A stretch of DNA of 64,000 nt from Lutjanus erythropterus (lineage: Eukaryota; Chordata; Actinopteri; Lutjaniformes; Lutjanidae), in assembly GCA_020091685.1 (NCBI GenBank), contig CM034595.1, positions 40,038,232-40,102,231 on the forward strand, given 5' to 3'. The notes under the pieces were generated by a model that was not told where the DNA came from, made no database searches, and was given only the letters and a program-made list of their open reading frames with translations. The position numbers were made by a program, and so were the translations under genes. Shown here in pieces: positions 1 to 14,300 of the stretch. How positions within the stretch are numbered: the first letter of the stretch is position 1; each line of letters opens with the position of its first letter.

Positions 1-63
1 ACTGTTCTGCCTCCACCACATTTTTTTTTGTGACCGTGAAGAGACAATAACACTGATCCCAAC

Positions 64-281
64 CTGTTCGCCTGCGTGGTGAAGACGCCGAGCACAGCTG
101 GCCGGTGGTTGATCTGCAGCACGTTTGTCAGCGACTGCAGGACATCAAAGTAGAAGAAGGAGTCACCAGGGACAGAGCAGTTCAGTCGGGCTTTGAGGAA
201 TGACGTCCAGTAACGTTCCAGCACCCTCGGAGAACCACCGTTGTCATTCTTGCAAACACGTGCGACTCTGGAGAAAACCAC
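64..281 (-). CDS. sema6: sema6 coding exon 9 ([16 protein letters not shown], residues 260-331), last exon in the window
   Basis: 218 bases, starting in phase 0 after the acceptor CCCCTCAG (AG at 283-282) and ending two bases into codon 332 at the donor GTTGGG (from 63). It encodes [56 protein letters not shown] and [17 protein letters not shown]293-C-S is a glycosylation sequon conserved across the family. FFYFDVLQS and GVFTTQ are 6C/6D-like rather than 6A/6B-like. The donor is acceptable but not optimal (CAG|GTTGGG). The next exon (expected to start S.PGSAVCAF) is outside the window. Confidence 0.96.
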
Positions 282-3200
282 CTGAGGGGACAGGAGGGGG
301 AAAATCCTTCATAGGTGACAGCTCTGATTCATGAATCACACTGTTTATTACAGCAACCCCAGCCAGAGCCAATATGGAATAATGAACAGCAATTAAAAAA
401 CATTTAGGCGTGTGGTTTGTATGAGAAGTTTGATGTTGTTCGACTTCATTCCACTTGGAAACAAAAGTACAGACACAACAAACCACAAGTCTGGCGAGCG
501 TCTGGCACGAGTTCCTCACCTTGCCAAGGGTGGTGTACTCCACTGCAATCTCGCTAAAGAAAAAGTACACATAGTTCCCATACTCAATAGCGTGGAGGAA
601 ATGGGGCTCTGTGGGAGACAAGAAGAAGAAGGAGAAGAAGAGATATGTGACAAACAAGCTGGCAGTGACGCCTTATTTCCAACATGACAGGCTGGGAGAG
701 GAGCTGGTAAAAACACAGATGCTCAATTTGGAAAATGGGTCCAAGAGAAATGCAGGGACAGCGTGCTGTAAAATGGAAAACCTGAGTGTGAGGACAGAAA
801 GATAAGGAGCAACAAACTTTCAGCGCAGAGATAACATTCACGGTATTAAAACAGCAGAGCTGGTGCTGGATCAGTGCTGATAAAAACACCTGGATAACTC
901 AAGTCAGAAAAAAAAATTGAATAGTATGAAATCTGAATACAGAATTAAATCAAACTAAAAGTATAAATACCTTTAACCTAAAGATTCAGTAGTAATAATG
1001 TTGTAAAACAGTGGATATATATAAAATAACAGGCACATATGCATTTCTTTGTTTAATCTAGTTACTTGCTCTCTGATCAGAACATTTTGCCAACTAACTT
1101 ACCACTTACTTTCTGTATTCTCTACTTCATGTTTGTATTTCTTGTCTTCTTCTACTTTAATTATATTATTTTATAGTGTAGATGATGGTTTCTATGAGAT
1201 TGCGTTTTCCCTATATATAGATCTATTATTATTTTGTAGGTATGCAGCTTTAACTATATAAATATACAGTGCAAATCTCTTTTTATTTGCACGTTGTCAG
1301 AGTTGCTGGAATCTCATTTCATTGCTGTCGTATTCAAACAATTATGCATGTGACAAGTAAATATCTTAAGTCTCGATCCGTTTTGGGTTATTAGGTTTGA
1401 GAAATGCTGGTTCAAATCATTTTTCGAGCAAAAATGCCAAACATTTGTTGGATTTATTGCTGGGAGACTTCTCTGCTGGAAACCATAGAGGGGGAAAAAT
1501 ACAGTACATATGTCTTGACATGAGGGGAAATTAAAAACATACCAAAAGGGACAACACAACAATTCCTGAGGATGTAGACTGGAAAGATAAAGTATGGTGA
1601 TGATTGACTAATCAAGAAAACAACTGAAAATTAATGAAGTAATTGTTAGTTACAACACATTAACTGTGAGATTCTGCAAACTAAAACTGATGTGACTCAA
1701 TCAGATTGTTTCACTTGGGAGGACACACAGACAGAGCGATGTTTCTTATTGTTGGCCGAGTGCAGACGCCAGCTTGCAGAAAACACAGAAACTAGACGCG
1801 AGCCAAGTTACTTAAGGAATTAATGTTAATAAGTTACAGCTGGTGAAGTCTGCGACGGTGAGCGTTGGCTAAAGATGAGAAGCTGCTGCCTGAATGTTTT
1901 GTACAAAAGGTTGTACAAGTTTTGAAGAGAGATTTGCTCTCCTCTGAGCTCCGTCAATCCTGGTATTTTACAAGAGTTGGAATCTGATCCAAAATGGAGC
2001 CAGCTATCAGAGCCCAATCCTAGTCGACTGAGAAGTTGGCGCATCTTCTGTTGCCACAACTCAACACCAGCCGCCTTACCGTATATTAACGTGCTAAATG
2101 TTACACCTCAACATGTCGGACGTTCTCACCTCGCAGCCATTTCGAGTCGTACTTGACTGTCCGCAGAACAGGGCTACTTTCTCCCAGGCTTCGGTAAATC
2201 ACTGCATCGCTCGCCAGGAAGTCCGTCATGGTGGCGGAGTAGAAATCACCACCTGAGAAAAAGAGGGGGGGGGCACGGGGTAATTTACATACATTGTCAG
2301 GGATCAAAATTCCCGAGAACAAGCCACTTCTTTCAAGTGTCTATTTTGGTCACGGGTGACTTTTATTGCCCTTTAAAAACAGGCAGAGGATAACACATGT
2401 TGGAGAATGTGTCACTTTTAATACCACCCCGTGTGAACTTTGCATAAATGTCAGTGGAAACCTGGCAGGATTGAGTGCAGGTCTGGCTCTCCCTTCACTC
2501 TTCCATGAACCTGACCCTCAACATGTTCACACAGTATCAGCTTCTCTTGCCGCCATGATTAGTGAAGGAAATCTAACCACAAATCAGAATCCAGCAATTC
2601 AGATTACACCCTGCGATGATGCACACGTCGATACTGAATTACACGTATCCAGACAGACTAGGAACGATGTAGTAGGAGTTAACATGTAGTTCAGATTATT
2701 GCTTTGTTTTTAGTTTTATATTCTTGGATATAATGATTGCATGTCTAAAATAGAAAACTGTCTAATTAAACAGATTTATTTCAGTAGAAATGGTGTGAAC
2801 TTTCTGACTAATTAGCAAACAATGCAGACGGTGAAAGTTTTTTTTTCTACCATTCCTGGCAACCATTGGTTTTCATTCATTCCTGTAAATGTGAGAATCG
2901 ATAAATAGACCCCTGAAAGTTGCTTCAGCTCTGTAACCCATGACAGTGAACATCTGCATTAACCTTTGTCAAAGTTACATTTTCATTACGAGGTAATGTC
3001 AGACCTTTCAAATCAATCTGCATTTAAACTGCGTTACCACATGAGAATGTCAAACTGACAAATGTTGATGCAGACTTGTTCAGTGAAGTTTCAAGAGTCT
3101 GCTGACTGATGCTCATACCATGAAAAAGAAATTTAAAGGGAACCAGAAAGCTGCCTGGAATGGCGAGGAGAAGGAATCTGAAAATGTAAAACTGTTTACA

Positions 3201-4964
3201 TTCATTTGAGTATGTATCCATCACTTGTATTTAATGAGCTAAAACTGGTCTGGTCTTTTAAAATCACCCCTTAGAGAACAGGAAAAAAGTCATGTTTGAT
3301 TCAGTGGTGAAATTCAACCCTGCTGCATTTTCAAATGGGGTTTCAAATGATTCGCTCTCTTAACTGAACATTAAAATTAGGCCCTTGGTTGTTCTGTTAC
3401 TGACACCAGTAACGGAAAATTCCTCAGATACTGCCAAAAATGCAGAACCTCGTATCGGCAGGTATGTGAATCTACGCCCCGAAACGGGAACCCTGTTGCT
3501 TTCTAGCAGCGTCAGTGGAGGAGAGAGACACCAGCTTTGCCTCTGCATCAGACTGCAAAGTCTGTGTTGTTGTAGCAGCTCGTGGCGAGCAGAAGGTGTT
3601 TGGAGTCTGTGTCAGGAGGAGGAACAATCCGGAGGATTGTGCGTTTCACAGTCAGAGTTTCTCCTGGAGGAGCTAAGGCCAATGCCGCAAACCTTATTGA
3701 CTGACTGATCATCTTTACTGTGAATACCTGGTGTGTATATTGTACATAATCTCTGTTATTGAACTGTGAATAGAAACGCTTTTATTTCATCTTTATTTCC
3801 TGATTTGGTTTGTTTTTGTGGGGAGCCGAGGTAAAACCTGAGGCGGACTTTTTGACTTTTCATTTTTTTGTCATTTTGAACTGGATTAGATTCAGCTACA
3901 TAGGGGTCGTGGGGACAAATAGACTCCTTACCGAGTGGATAAGATTTATTATTAATGCACTGGTACTGGATCGGTACATGTTATAAGCCGATAAGAAAAG
4001 TTCAGGTATCCGAATTGATATCAGGAAGTCAAAAATGGTATTGGAACGTCTAATTAAAATTTATCCAGTAAATGCATCTTCTAAAAACAGATTTTAATAT
4101 GAATTTAAATGTATTTACAGTCAGGTATAGTGAAGAACTTCATATTCCTTCAATAAAAAACTATTTAATTTAAAACAAAACCCTACAAGAGGTGCATTGC
4201 TTTCAGCCTCACCGGTTTAAAATTTACAATAAAAGTCCTGAAATCTAAATATCACTGGAACTTAAAAGGTCCCTTGGAGAGGACTAATGACAGCGATCAG
4301 CAGCTGTGGGAGTTGAACCCGTGACATTTCAATTACAGGATAGTCTTTACAACCACAGTGTCACGCCGTCTTACTCACCTGCAAAAAGGCCGACGTTGGA
4401 CTGGCGAGACTCAAAGGGACAGCGAGCCTGACCCACCACCTCCTCCCCCTCCTGCTCCAGTGTCGACATCTAGGTCAGAGAGGACACAGCACAGAGGAAC
4501 ACTTTATAAGGCCGCACACAGACCTGTAAAGCTAAGCCAATGGGAAAAATTGGATATAAAAGACCAAGTGACAACTGCAAACATGAAAACAGCATTACCG
4601 TTTGCACTCGTAAACCCACGAGGTGGCTGCTGCTTTGCCCGCAAAAAAAAAAAAAAACGATCAACAAAAGTCTTTAACGTCGAGAGAATTGTGGCCGAAT
4701 GCCGCGATTATTAAAGGCAACACATGCATCATAAAGATTAGTTTTATTTGGTGTGTTATTGTATGTGAAGTCCTGCGGTCACGAGCAGAGAGGGAGGACA
4801 GTTTATCTCTCAGCCGCAGATATTTAGCTGCAATTTTCCAAGCTGCTGTTAACAAGATTGTAAAGCCCAGGTAAGACAATAAGCAAAACCCAGAGGTGTG
4901 TGAGTGTGTTTGTGTGTGTGGAGTGGAGGTTGAATGCATGCAGAGTGGATTCAACACGGTGACT

Positions 4965-5005
<41 letters not shown>

Positions 5006-8000
5006 CACACTAACAGTCCATTAACACGTGGTTTGCTTTATGATGCTGTGTTGCTTCCTCTTTTGTTATTCTGTGAAAGACCTCAAACTTTACTTTCACT
5101 GCAAACCCTGAACACAAAGATCACACACGCAGAGTGCACAAAAAAAGAAAAGAAAAGAAAAACAACCTGATCAGGGTTGTCATGATGTTTAAAAGGCTCC
5201 TGATCATTGTAAATACTTTCTGATAGTTGAATTATATCAAATAATAATTTTCAATACTGTCATCCTTGTTTGTATTGTGGATGTTGTGATTTACTGCTGT
5301 GCGTAATTCTGTTTTATGTGTCTTGTCCTGTTTGTTTAATGTTGTACGTCAGTTTAAGTTTGTTTATGATTATATCCTGCCAAGAGACTTCAGATATAAA
5401 TTAACTCTGGTACAATAAACGTATCTGACTGTTTTTTGGGGAGTTCATAAGTTCATAATAGTTTTAATGTGTAAAAAAAAAAACACCATTCAGGGTTTAA
5501 AATAAGTCTCAGAGGGCTTTACAGCAACAATAAGAACCTAAGGCAGGTTTATTATTTGATTAGAAGAGCAAAGATGTGGAGATTTCACAACAAAAACTGG
5601 AAGACTTTAGATGCATATATGGATGCATGTATTCTGGAGGCAAGTCAAATCTTTAAATTTATATAGAAGATTTAAAAACAGGAGGTGACCTAAAATGTTT
5701 TCCAATAAAGGCAGATGGGTTAGAATTAGGGTTGTGTGTTGTAAGAATCTGGCCACATGATACAAATCACAATACAGGGGTTACGATTTGAAATACTGAG
5801 ATACTGTTTGCAAGATGATATATCGCTAATTCTTTAATCAAAGATGAACCCATCCACTTTTCAGTTCTGATCCGATTCCAATATCTGAATTTGTATATCT
5901 GCAGTTACCAACATGATGTTGATGTTATTGTTATTACATGAGGCTGAAACTGAACTTCAGTCTGAAAAGCTTGTGTAGTTTGTGTAATGTAACTTGATTA
6001 ACCACTGTGGGGTGCTGTAGGATTCTGACTTCTTCCCATGTGCAGCTGATTGTATAATTTCCCATTCTACCTTGCTGACAGGATTATTTTTATACTTTAT
6101 ATTCCAATATGCAAATCTGCATTTTAGCAGTCTGAATTTAACTAAGGGTGTTGCAGTATATATTATAAAAATTAAATAATGATATTACATTAAGAATACA
6201 CATGATAATATCATGTAAATAATTCTCTGCCTACTGCCTGTTTGACTGCAATTTAATTGCCAAACAACAGACAAAACACGCAATAAACAAAGTTTAAAGA
6301 TAAAAGTGACAGCATTATATATGTTTTTTAATTTTCTATAGATAATGCAACAATATCCTTGTGAAGTCTTTGTGTAGTAAGAATTTCTTTGCATACGTCA
6401 CGGTATTACGATACAGTGCTTTTGATAATCTATACAATATCAGAAAACATAATACTGCCATGTTCAAGTGAATTGACATTTTCTTACACCCCTAGTTAGA
6501 ATCTGTTTCACTGCAGGTATACGTGATTAAAGAAGTAGTACACAAAAGGCAATAATAATGGAAAAAACACCTAAGCAACTAAAATGATCAAATCAGAGTG
6601 AAAGTTAAATTGGATAAAAGAAGTTGGGAAAAAGGGATAAAACCAAAAACAGTTAGTAAGTATGAGAGGGTAGTGGTTTGTCATGGCCGCCCTGTGAACA
6701 TGTGACAAAGCGATCACCCAGAGGTGAAGAAAATCAGATATGAGATTCAAAATGTTAGAAAAGAACTGCCCCAAGACATCTGTACAAAAAAAACACTTCA
6801 GATTCTTAAAGGGATGTGTGTTTACACATCTGAACCTGATGCAATCCAACACAACAGCTCTGCCCTAAATATCAGATCTGTGAAGCCTCAAGTGTTTGTT
6901 GATTGTTCAGACAGAGCCTCTAGTTTGTGTTGCTCTCGCGGTGAACTGTATTATTTCGCAGAGGTGCCGCTTTAATTGGATCTCCCTCCCGTTCAGCGTC
7001 GGAGCTGAGCTTTGGTTAGATTTTGTGAAAAGTGCTTTTCAGACACAACATGAATAAAATTCTCGCAAGTGCAGATTAGACAAGCGGCACAGACTAAGTG
7101 CTTTTAATGTGTTTTCCAGTTTGGCATTTACAACAGGAAGAGGACACATGAAGAGAAGCAAGAAAGAAAAAAAATTAATGTAACAACCCTCCATAAAACA
7201 TGTGACAAAGAAAACACATGACAGCAGGGAGTCTCAGGTTTGACGTGCCTACAAAAGTACAAAAACTAATATTGTTTTCAATATTGACAAGGTGCACAAA
7301 GTTTTGTATTCTACAGCTAATTAGGCCTGTAGGCGACGCTGTGTTATCAGTGTCACATGGTGTTCTGCCTCACGCAGATTACACACCGATTATATTACCT
7401 CTGTGTTTCTTAAGGTTTCAACAAGTTAAATTTATGACTTGTAATGACTTTTTAAAGAACATTATGGAGGCAATTTAATTGCTGCAGCTCTGTAAACTTC
7501 AGCATCTGGATCTGGAGGCAACACCTCTAATCTACACACACACCTTCAAGTGCACCACAGGGAAAAGGCTGCTAAAGCTCCTCTGAAGAGCCCGGAAAGT
7601 TTAAGTAAGCACTCTACAGATACTGAGCATCATCAGGGAATGTATTTTCTCATAAAACGTTCAGTGTGATCGGTAAATATCACTTGTCACGACTTTATTA
7701 ACTGGTGGCACCCTTACAACTAACCACAGGCCTTATTAAATAAGTAAGGACTCTGGTATTGGTTGAAAATAAACTCTAGTGATGTGATCTTGAACCCAGG
7801 AGTGTCATCAAAAAGTCATACAGAAATACAAGTGATTAATGAGAGAGGAAAAACGAAATATTATCAGCAGCCTTGTGACCATAGAAGCAGAAACAAACAT
7901 GGTTAAGAGTATTATTCAGGCTCTAATCAGTAATCAGAGCATTTGCACCCCTCAAATTAAATTAAATTCTGTTTTAAATCTGATTAGAAATCAACAGTAT

Positions 8001-8314
8001 TGACCAGACTTCTCGCCCGCCGAGCGACACGATTTGAAGTGAAACAGCAGTCTGTTAATCAGAAGAAACAGACCTCAGAAGTCAGAGCGCAGAGAGGCGA
8101 GAGAGAACCGAGGATTCGACAAAGCCGTGTGGAGACCGCAGGATGGTTACCCCGGTGGGCAGATGAAGACAGACGGATTTGACGCTTCAAGGTTTTGTTG
8201 TATCACAGGCGCGTGTTGAAGACAGCCTCTCTGTTGTCTACAGACCAGCTGTCTCAGCAGTCTGGTCAGTGAAGCTGCGTGTTCATGGCTGGGCATTCAT
8301 TCATGTCTTTGACC

Positions 8315-8352
<38 letters not shown>

Positions 8353-11300
8353 GACGCCTCTCACTCAATCCCCCCTTGTCCTCTGCAGATTTTTTGTGGA
8401 GTCCCAGAGACAGATTCCTTGATATGATTTACACTTCCTCCCTCTCTCCCCAGCTGTCTGGATAGTCATCTCTTGTACTTTTTTTTTTTCCCAGACTGGG
8501 GAAAAAAGAGGAGGGGTGGGGGGGACAGCTGAGGGGTTGCAGAGAGAAAGAATCTGAGGATGTGTTTTGTGTAAATCAGCTGCTCTTTACCAAAGGGAGT
8601 CAGTGGCAGGGAGACAGCAGTTACATCAATCTTACTCCTGTGTGTTAACCTTTGGACATCCTCTGGAGCTGAGCGATGAGACTGTGCAGGTCCTTTATGA
8701 CGTCTCGGATGTGATTTTACCCTGGAAAGTATTTAGATACTTTCAGTCTGTGGAGATGCACTATTCAGTTCGGGAGCCCCCAGATGAGAAGGGGCAATAA
8801 TTCAGTATCATCAAATATTCACTTTTGGTTGAATTAACCATTCGTTCAACACCTCTCCCAAACGGCGCCTGTCCAATCAAATCTTGGCAGCCATAACTAG
8901 TCAGCCGTAACTATGCAAGCGGCGTGCATGGAGCTGGAGTAAAGAGTTTGAAGCATCATGCCCTTTTATTGCTTATGCAGAACTATAAATACAAGAACAA
9001 AATCATAAAGAACGGATAAAACTTTGTGTTTGTCCTCTACAGTCAGATGTTAACATTAGCATGCCTTGCTAACTAGCTTGTCACCTATAATAGTAACCTA
9101 GCATCATTTCTAAAGTTAGGAGTTAGGACACGATTAGCTAACTACATCATCATGGTGGGTGACAAGTTAGAAAAATAAAAATTGCTATCTCAGAGTCTAG
9201 ATTAACATCAGCATCTCTGTATTTGTCTGCATTTAATTCAATTATTCATATTTATGATATAAATCTCAGAAAATATTGTGATGTCATCCAGCCCATTCTT
9301 ACACTGTGGAAAGAAAAGTTTAAACTTATATTATCCAACTTGCTTTTACAAAGAGTTCTTTTAGCCACAGTGGACATATCAAGTTATTTAGTCATTATTG
9401 TTTTAATTTGTTTATAAATGCCATTTTATGCCACTTATTTAATCTTGTTTACTCTTGAACTTTGTTTATCCCAAAGGGAAACTGTTGTGCAGGAGCCACT
9501 GTGCAAACGAAAGAGGAAAAAGAACAAATATAAAATATAACCCGAAAACTGCAGCTGGACGATATGGCTGAAACCCTTATCATGATAAAATGCTTAATTT
9601 CAGTTGATATAAATAGTTTTTGATATTTTTTTTCACAGTATGTTGAGGGTATTTTTTAGATAGAACAGCTGAAGACTTTGTGCTAACTCCTCTAAAAGAT
9701 TCCATTATTTTGTTTGATATGAAACCACAGAGGGACCCTGGTTCTCGCCCACCCTGACTCCTTCACGCAGACCACTGGCTTAGTTCTCAGATCATCACAC
9801 TGGGAAAAGATCCAGTAAAATGCAGAATCTTGAGTTATTCAGCCCCCCTTGAGTTTGAGTCTCCTCCATGCTGTCAGATTTACAGTCTGTGCTGCAGGAT
9901 TGTACTCCCTCCTCCTCCTTTAATGGCCTGCTGTGAATCAGCTCAAACCTGTGATGTCACCTCTGAGGCTCCACCACAGTGTCACGATGGGTTTTATTCA
10001 ACAGACCTCAAACTGCAGGAGCTTTATTTTCACACTGTCCTAAAACAAATCTGTGCCTTCTCTATAAAGTATATTTTCAGTTAGCCAGCACTGTTATCAC
10101 GGCACCGAAGCGAAGGGATAACCATAGAAACAAGGTGCAGCCGAGAGCCTCGTCTCCTGGCACTGGATTTGACCCCTTTCTCCCTCTTGTCTTCCCACCC
10201 TTCACTGTTTCCTCTCATCTCATCTGCTCCGTCGGCTTTGTTGTTTCAGAGGTGTGAAAAAAGCTGTTGTGTTATTACCATCATCAGCATATCTTGCGTT
10301 CTGTCAACAGATTGCTCTCTCTCTGTCTTGTTGCGCCGACATATTATTCCACCGACATTAAGCGTTTGAAGTCAGCAGGCCGGGTGAAACACAAACATGG
10401 CAGCATTCACAGTGAACGGTGTGTGCTCAGGACAGATCTGCTGCTGATATCTTGGCTCTGATGTCCAGCAAGTACATGTCTTCTGGTCAGTTTGGACTTG
10501 AGACCGACGTGGCACGTCTGTGTTTTGCAAATGTTGCTGTGATTGTTCAGCCCGTCCCTTTTATATGCAGCTAATAACTTTCCTGCTATTTCCACTTGTG
10601 CGCCTCCAGTTTGAGCTCACATCTGTTTGTTGTATCATTGCTGCAAACACAAGCTGAAGAGCCGGCTGCCAGACTTCTTTTATAGCTGACAAGCGCTGCA
10701 TTCAACCTGGTATGACCCGTCTCTGTAGCAGTGTTTGTGTAGGTGTTATTTCATAGTACATGTCCTTTCAAAGTGGTGTTAAACATTATTTTTTCTTTTG
10801 TTCAGGCTCTAGTAGCCTATCGCAGTTATACTGCAGCTTTATCAGTGTACTGAAAGTACTGGTAAATGTGCAAAATATGTTTAATACCACGTTTTTATAT
10901 CTTATTCTTTTAGAATTCAAGTTACACATGTTATCTATTTTATCTGTGTCATTCATAATATCTTACAGTAAAGTTTACTGTTCAAATTTCCTCTATTATT
11001 ATATCCCAAATACAGTATTTTTCACCAGATACCTCAGTATTTATATTAATCGATATTGCAACAATATTGCAGGGATGACTTTTAGTCCATTCACAAAATA
11101 TTAATAAGCTTTTTGATAAATATCATCAGTACTGTGGATAGTAGACTTGGGCCAATGGATGATACCACCGTCCATCAACTCTGCCAAACAGTCATCGACC
11201 GCTGAGGCCTCTACCATCAGAACATTGTGATTCAAAAGCCAAGAGCCAATCGGTTTGCTAAGTAAAGCCTTGTTACTGAAAATGCTATAAAAGCTTCATT

Positions 11301-14300
11301 TATAAAACGCCAATAAGAGCAATTTATTCAAAACTTAAGCACTGTGAAAGCATGTATTAATTTAGGCACAATCATCTGTTATCTTTTTGCAGCTTTACTG
11401 CTGGAGCACTTAATTGAAATTAAATGATATTAACGTCCAGTGCTGTGTTTCACTGTGGACATCGCAACTTTGCAACTTTGGTCGCCCAACCCTACTGGAT
11501 AGAATGACTAAATGGGCAAACAACAGACCAGCTAGAACAGCCTGGTTGAGTTCAGAAAAAACTAAGGAAAAGACCAGGAAGGCCAGGAAAAGATAACAGT
11601 TAAGCCATATCACAATGCAGCTAGATCCAAAATCTAAGATGATACCTAGTCTACTATCACAATATCAGTATAATATTCATATACTGCCTTGGGCTGCTCC
11701 CTGAAAGTTGAACACTCAAATCATCAGTCAGAGACTCCTCAGTCGACTGAGATGCTTCAAGTCAAGGATTTGTCAGTGTGCATTACAATAACAGAGAAAA
11801 ACTCCCAATAAAAAGGCACATGGAGAACATTTCAGTGAGGAATTATAAACAAGGGGAATCGTAAATATATTTTTATATTAGCTGGTGCAGTAATTTAAAA
11901 AATCCTCATGACTGCATGCGCGGATGAGAAAAGCTGAAACAAATGGCTGGTAAACAAGTTTCAGCCCTCGATTCTCAGCTGGATCACTGTGCACAGAAAA
12001 ATGCAACAGCAAGACAGGCTGTAAACTTTACAGAGTCTAAAAAATCATCATAAACGACAAAACTAACAGTAATGAAGCAGAGAAGAGTGATAGACGGAGA
12101 CGGAGCAGGCGATGAACTGTCATCCCCCAGCGCACTGCAGAGCTCGCAGGGCAGGTGACGCGCTGCGGCGGCTGACAGCCCCGCTGCACCCTGGCAGGAG
12201 AGACACCCCGCGGTGTGCTGGGATTTTATACCTGAACTATAGGCAGACGCTTTTACTTTCTCTGACTGTATGAAGATATGATGGTTGCACATTACAGATG
12301 ATGAAGAAAGAAAGTAAGATGTGAGTCTTACTAGTAAAATGTACTCATGTGGGCTGATGTGGGAGTTTAGTGTGGTGCTGAACTGAAAATAAAGCAACAA
12401 ATCAGCGAATATTCATATTGGACTGAAAATAATATCATGACATTACTTTTCAACTGTAAAATAACCAGCCCAACTTTATACTTACCAACTCTAAGACCAT
12501 CCTTTATATACATATCTATCTATCTATATACCCAGTATGTGTGTAGACCTAACTGAAGCACTAAAGCTGTGTCTTCATGCAGCATTTTGCAGTTTTCAGT
12601 GATGTATGAAACATCTGTGTGAGCCTCTGTGACCTGCGTTAATGTGTATTTACGACATGATATCCCCGATAATGACATTTTCACAGAAAGCCAGCGCGGC
12701 GCTAATGTGATACGAGTTTAGTTTGCAGTTTGTCATTTCCAGTAGCAACTTAAGTAACAGGGTACAAGTGAAACAGCACACAAGGACGGAGCCAAACACA
12801 TCCCATAACAGCTGTAATATCATCTCTTATCTGTAATTGAGGCCAGGAGGCAGCAGCACACAGCGGTACAGTATCTTACCTTATAGTTACGGCAGGTGGG
12901 GTTGAAGGCGTTGGTGCCGCAGGCGAAAAGCGTCTCGTCATTGCGAGGCACCAGCACTTTGATATAGTTGTAACATTCATCCTGTCAGGAGGAAAACAGC
13001 TTGATGTTATTGTACATTAGGGACAAGGTCCATGTTGGCTTCTGGCGCGCCGATGACAGAATAAAAGCAGGACCTGCAGCAGGTAGATGGTGCATTTTAC
13101 TGGCTGACACACACACACACACACACACACACGCGCACAAGCCTCTCTGTTTTACAGTCATTATCGTAATCCCCAGGCTGATTCTTGTGGTTTCACTGTA
13201 GCTCTGGGGAGGAAAAATGCTATGCTGAAAACCCCAGTCTGACGTCTCCTGATGGATGTGCCGCTGCTTCTGATAAGCTACCTTGCACACCTTTGCTTAT
13301 TACAAAACTTCACTGTGCAGGAAACGAAAAGCAGAGGCAAAGGCAGAGAATGAAAGAAGAGCGAAATAAAACCAGAAACAGAGAAAGAAGATGTGCGTGT
13401 GTGTGTGTGGAGGAATATACTCACGCTGTTCTTCCCTCTCACAGTGCACTTCTCCACATCCTTCGTCTTCCAAGTCAGTTTCTGAAAAATGAACAGACAG
13501 CCAACTGTCAGCTCAAAGACAAGCTGTTTCTCACCATCCCAGCTTTTTGTTGCTCCCAATCGTTCAAGTGCTATTACGAGACAGCTGTGATGAAAATCTC
13601 ATTAACTTCAATAAACTGTCGTGAAGAAAAACAAACAGAGAAATATCAGGAATGCCTGCGGCGGCCTGCGCGGCTCATCAGTGGGCAGCTAAACATTGTG
13701 GTTCCTCAGTGATAAAAATCACTCTGCGAGATAAGTCTGGATTGGTGAGAACACAAACACACACACACAAAACACTCTGCAGAGGACGTTTGCTTCACTT
13801 CACTGTCCATATAAGGAGCAGTCAATTAGCCTCAATTAACCTACTGGCCAAAAAGCCTGCCCTTAGTCGCCACACACACCAAGACACATTTCCTGTAGCA
13901 GCGTTGTTCGTCCAGTTGGCCGTTATTGAAAAAGATCCATCAACTTGTTAACAAGCTCTGCCAGTTGAAGGTTTAATGTGCTCCTTTCTACTGTCGGATA
14001 ATTTACTGACTGGAATTTTCTCGGAGATCATAAATAGCGCTGAGGATGCTGCTGGTTTTGTACATTTCTGTTTCAGCTCCAAGTCATTCAGAAGATTCTT
14101 TTGTCAATAGATCCCCAACAGTATCTCAGCAGACAGGAGACGGATGTCTCACTCAGCGGCATATCAGCACTTAAAGGTCCAGTTTGTGAGATTTAGAGGA
14201 ATCTATTGGCAGAAAATGGAATAACGGAATATAATATTCATGAAAATACAAGTTGTGTTTTCGTCGCCTGATTAGGCAACTTGACAAGCTGAGTCACAGG

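Larger units (their letters stand above)
4470..12879 (-). other. sema6 intron between coding exons 5 and 6 (8.4 kb)
   Basis: The intron holds CA microsatellites, two hAT-like elements with target-site duplications (5727-6494 and 11142-11494), a partial repeat near 9545-9670 with the GGACGATATGGCTGAAA motif, and a GC-rich patch at 12120-12215. Exons 5 and 6 are contiguous in the protein family, so no coding exon is missing here. Open frames of up to 138 codons in this stretch have no recognisable content. Confidence 0.7.

Noticed and set aside
4967..5004. Left-handed DNA or regulatory role for the CA repeat
   Set aside because: CA runs of this length are ordinary in fish introns; nothing here singles it out.
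12120..12400. Possible extra exon in the GC-rich patch between exons 5 and 6
   Set aside because: Exons 5 and 6 are contiguous in the semaphorin family and in phase, and the patch translates to nothing sema-like.
13185..13712. 175-codon plus-strand open frame, the longest in the window
   Set aside because: It overlaps sema6 coding exon 4 on the opposite strand and includes simple repeats; its translation has no recognisable domain.
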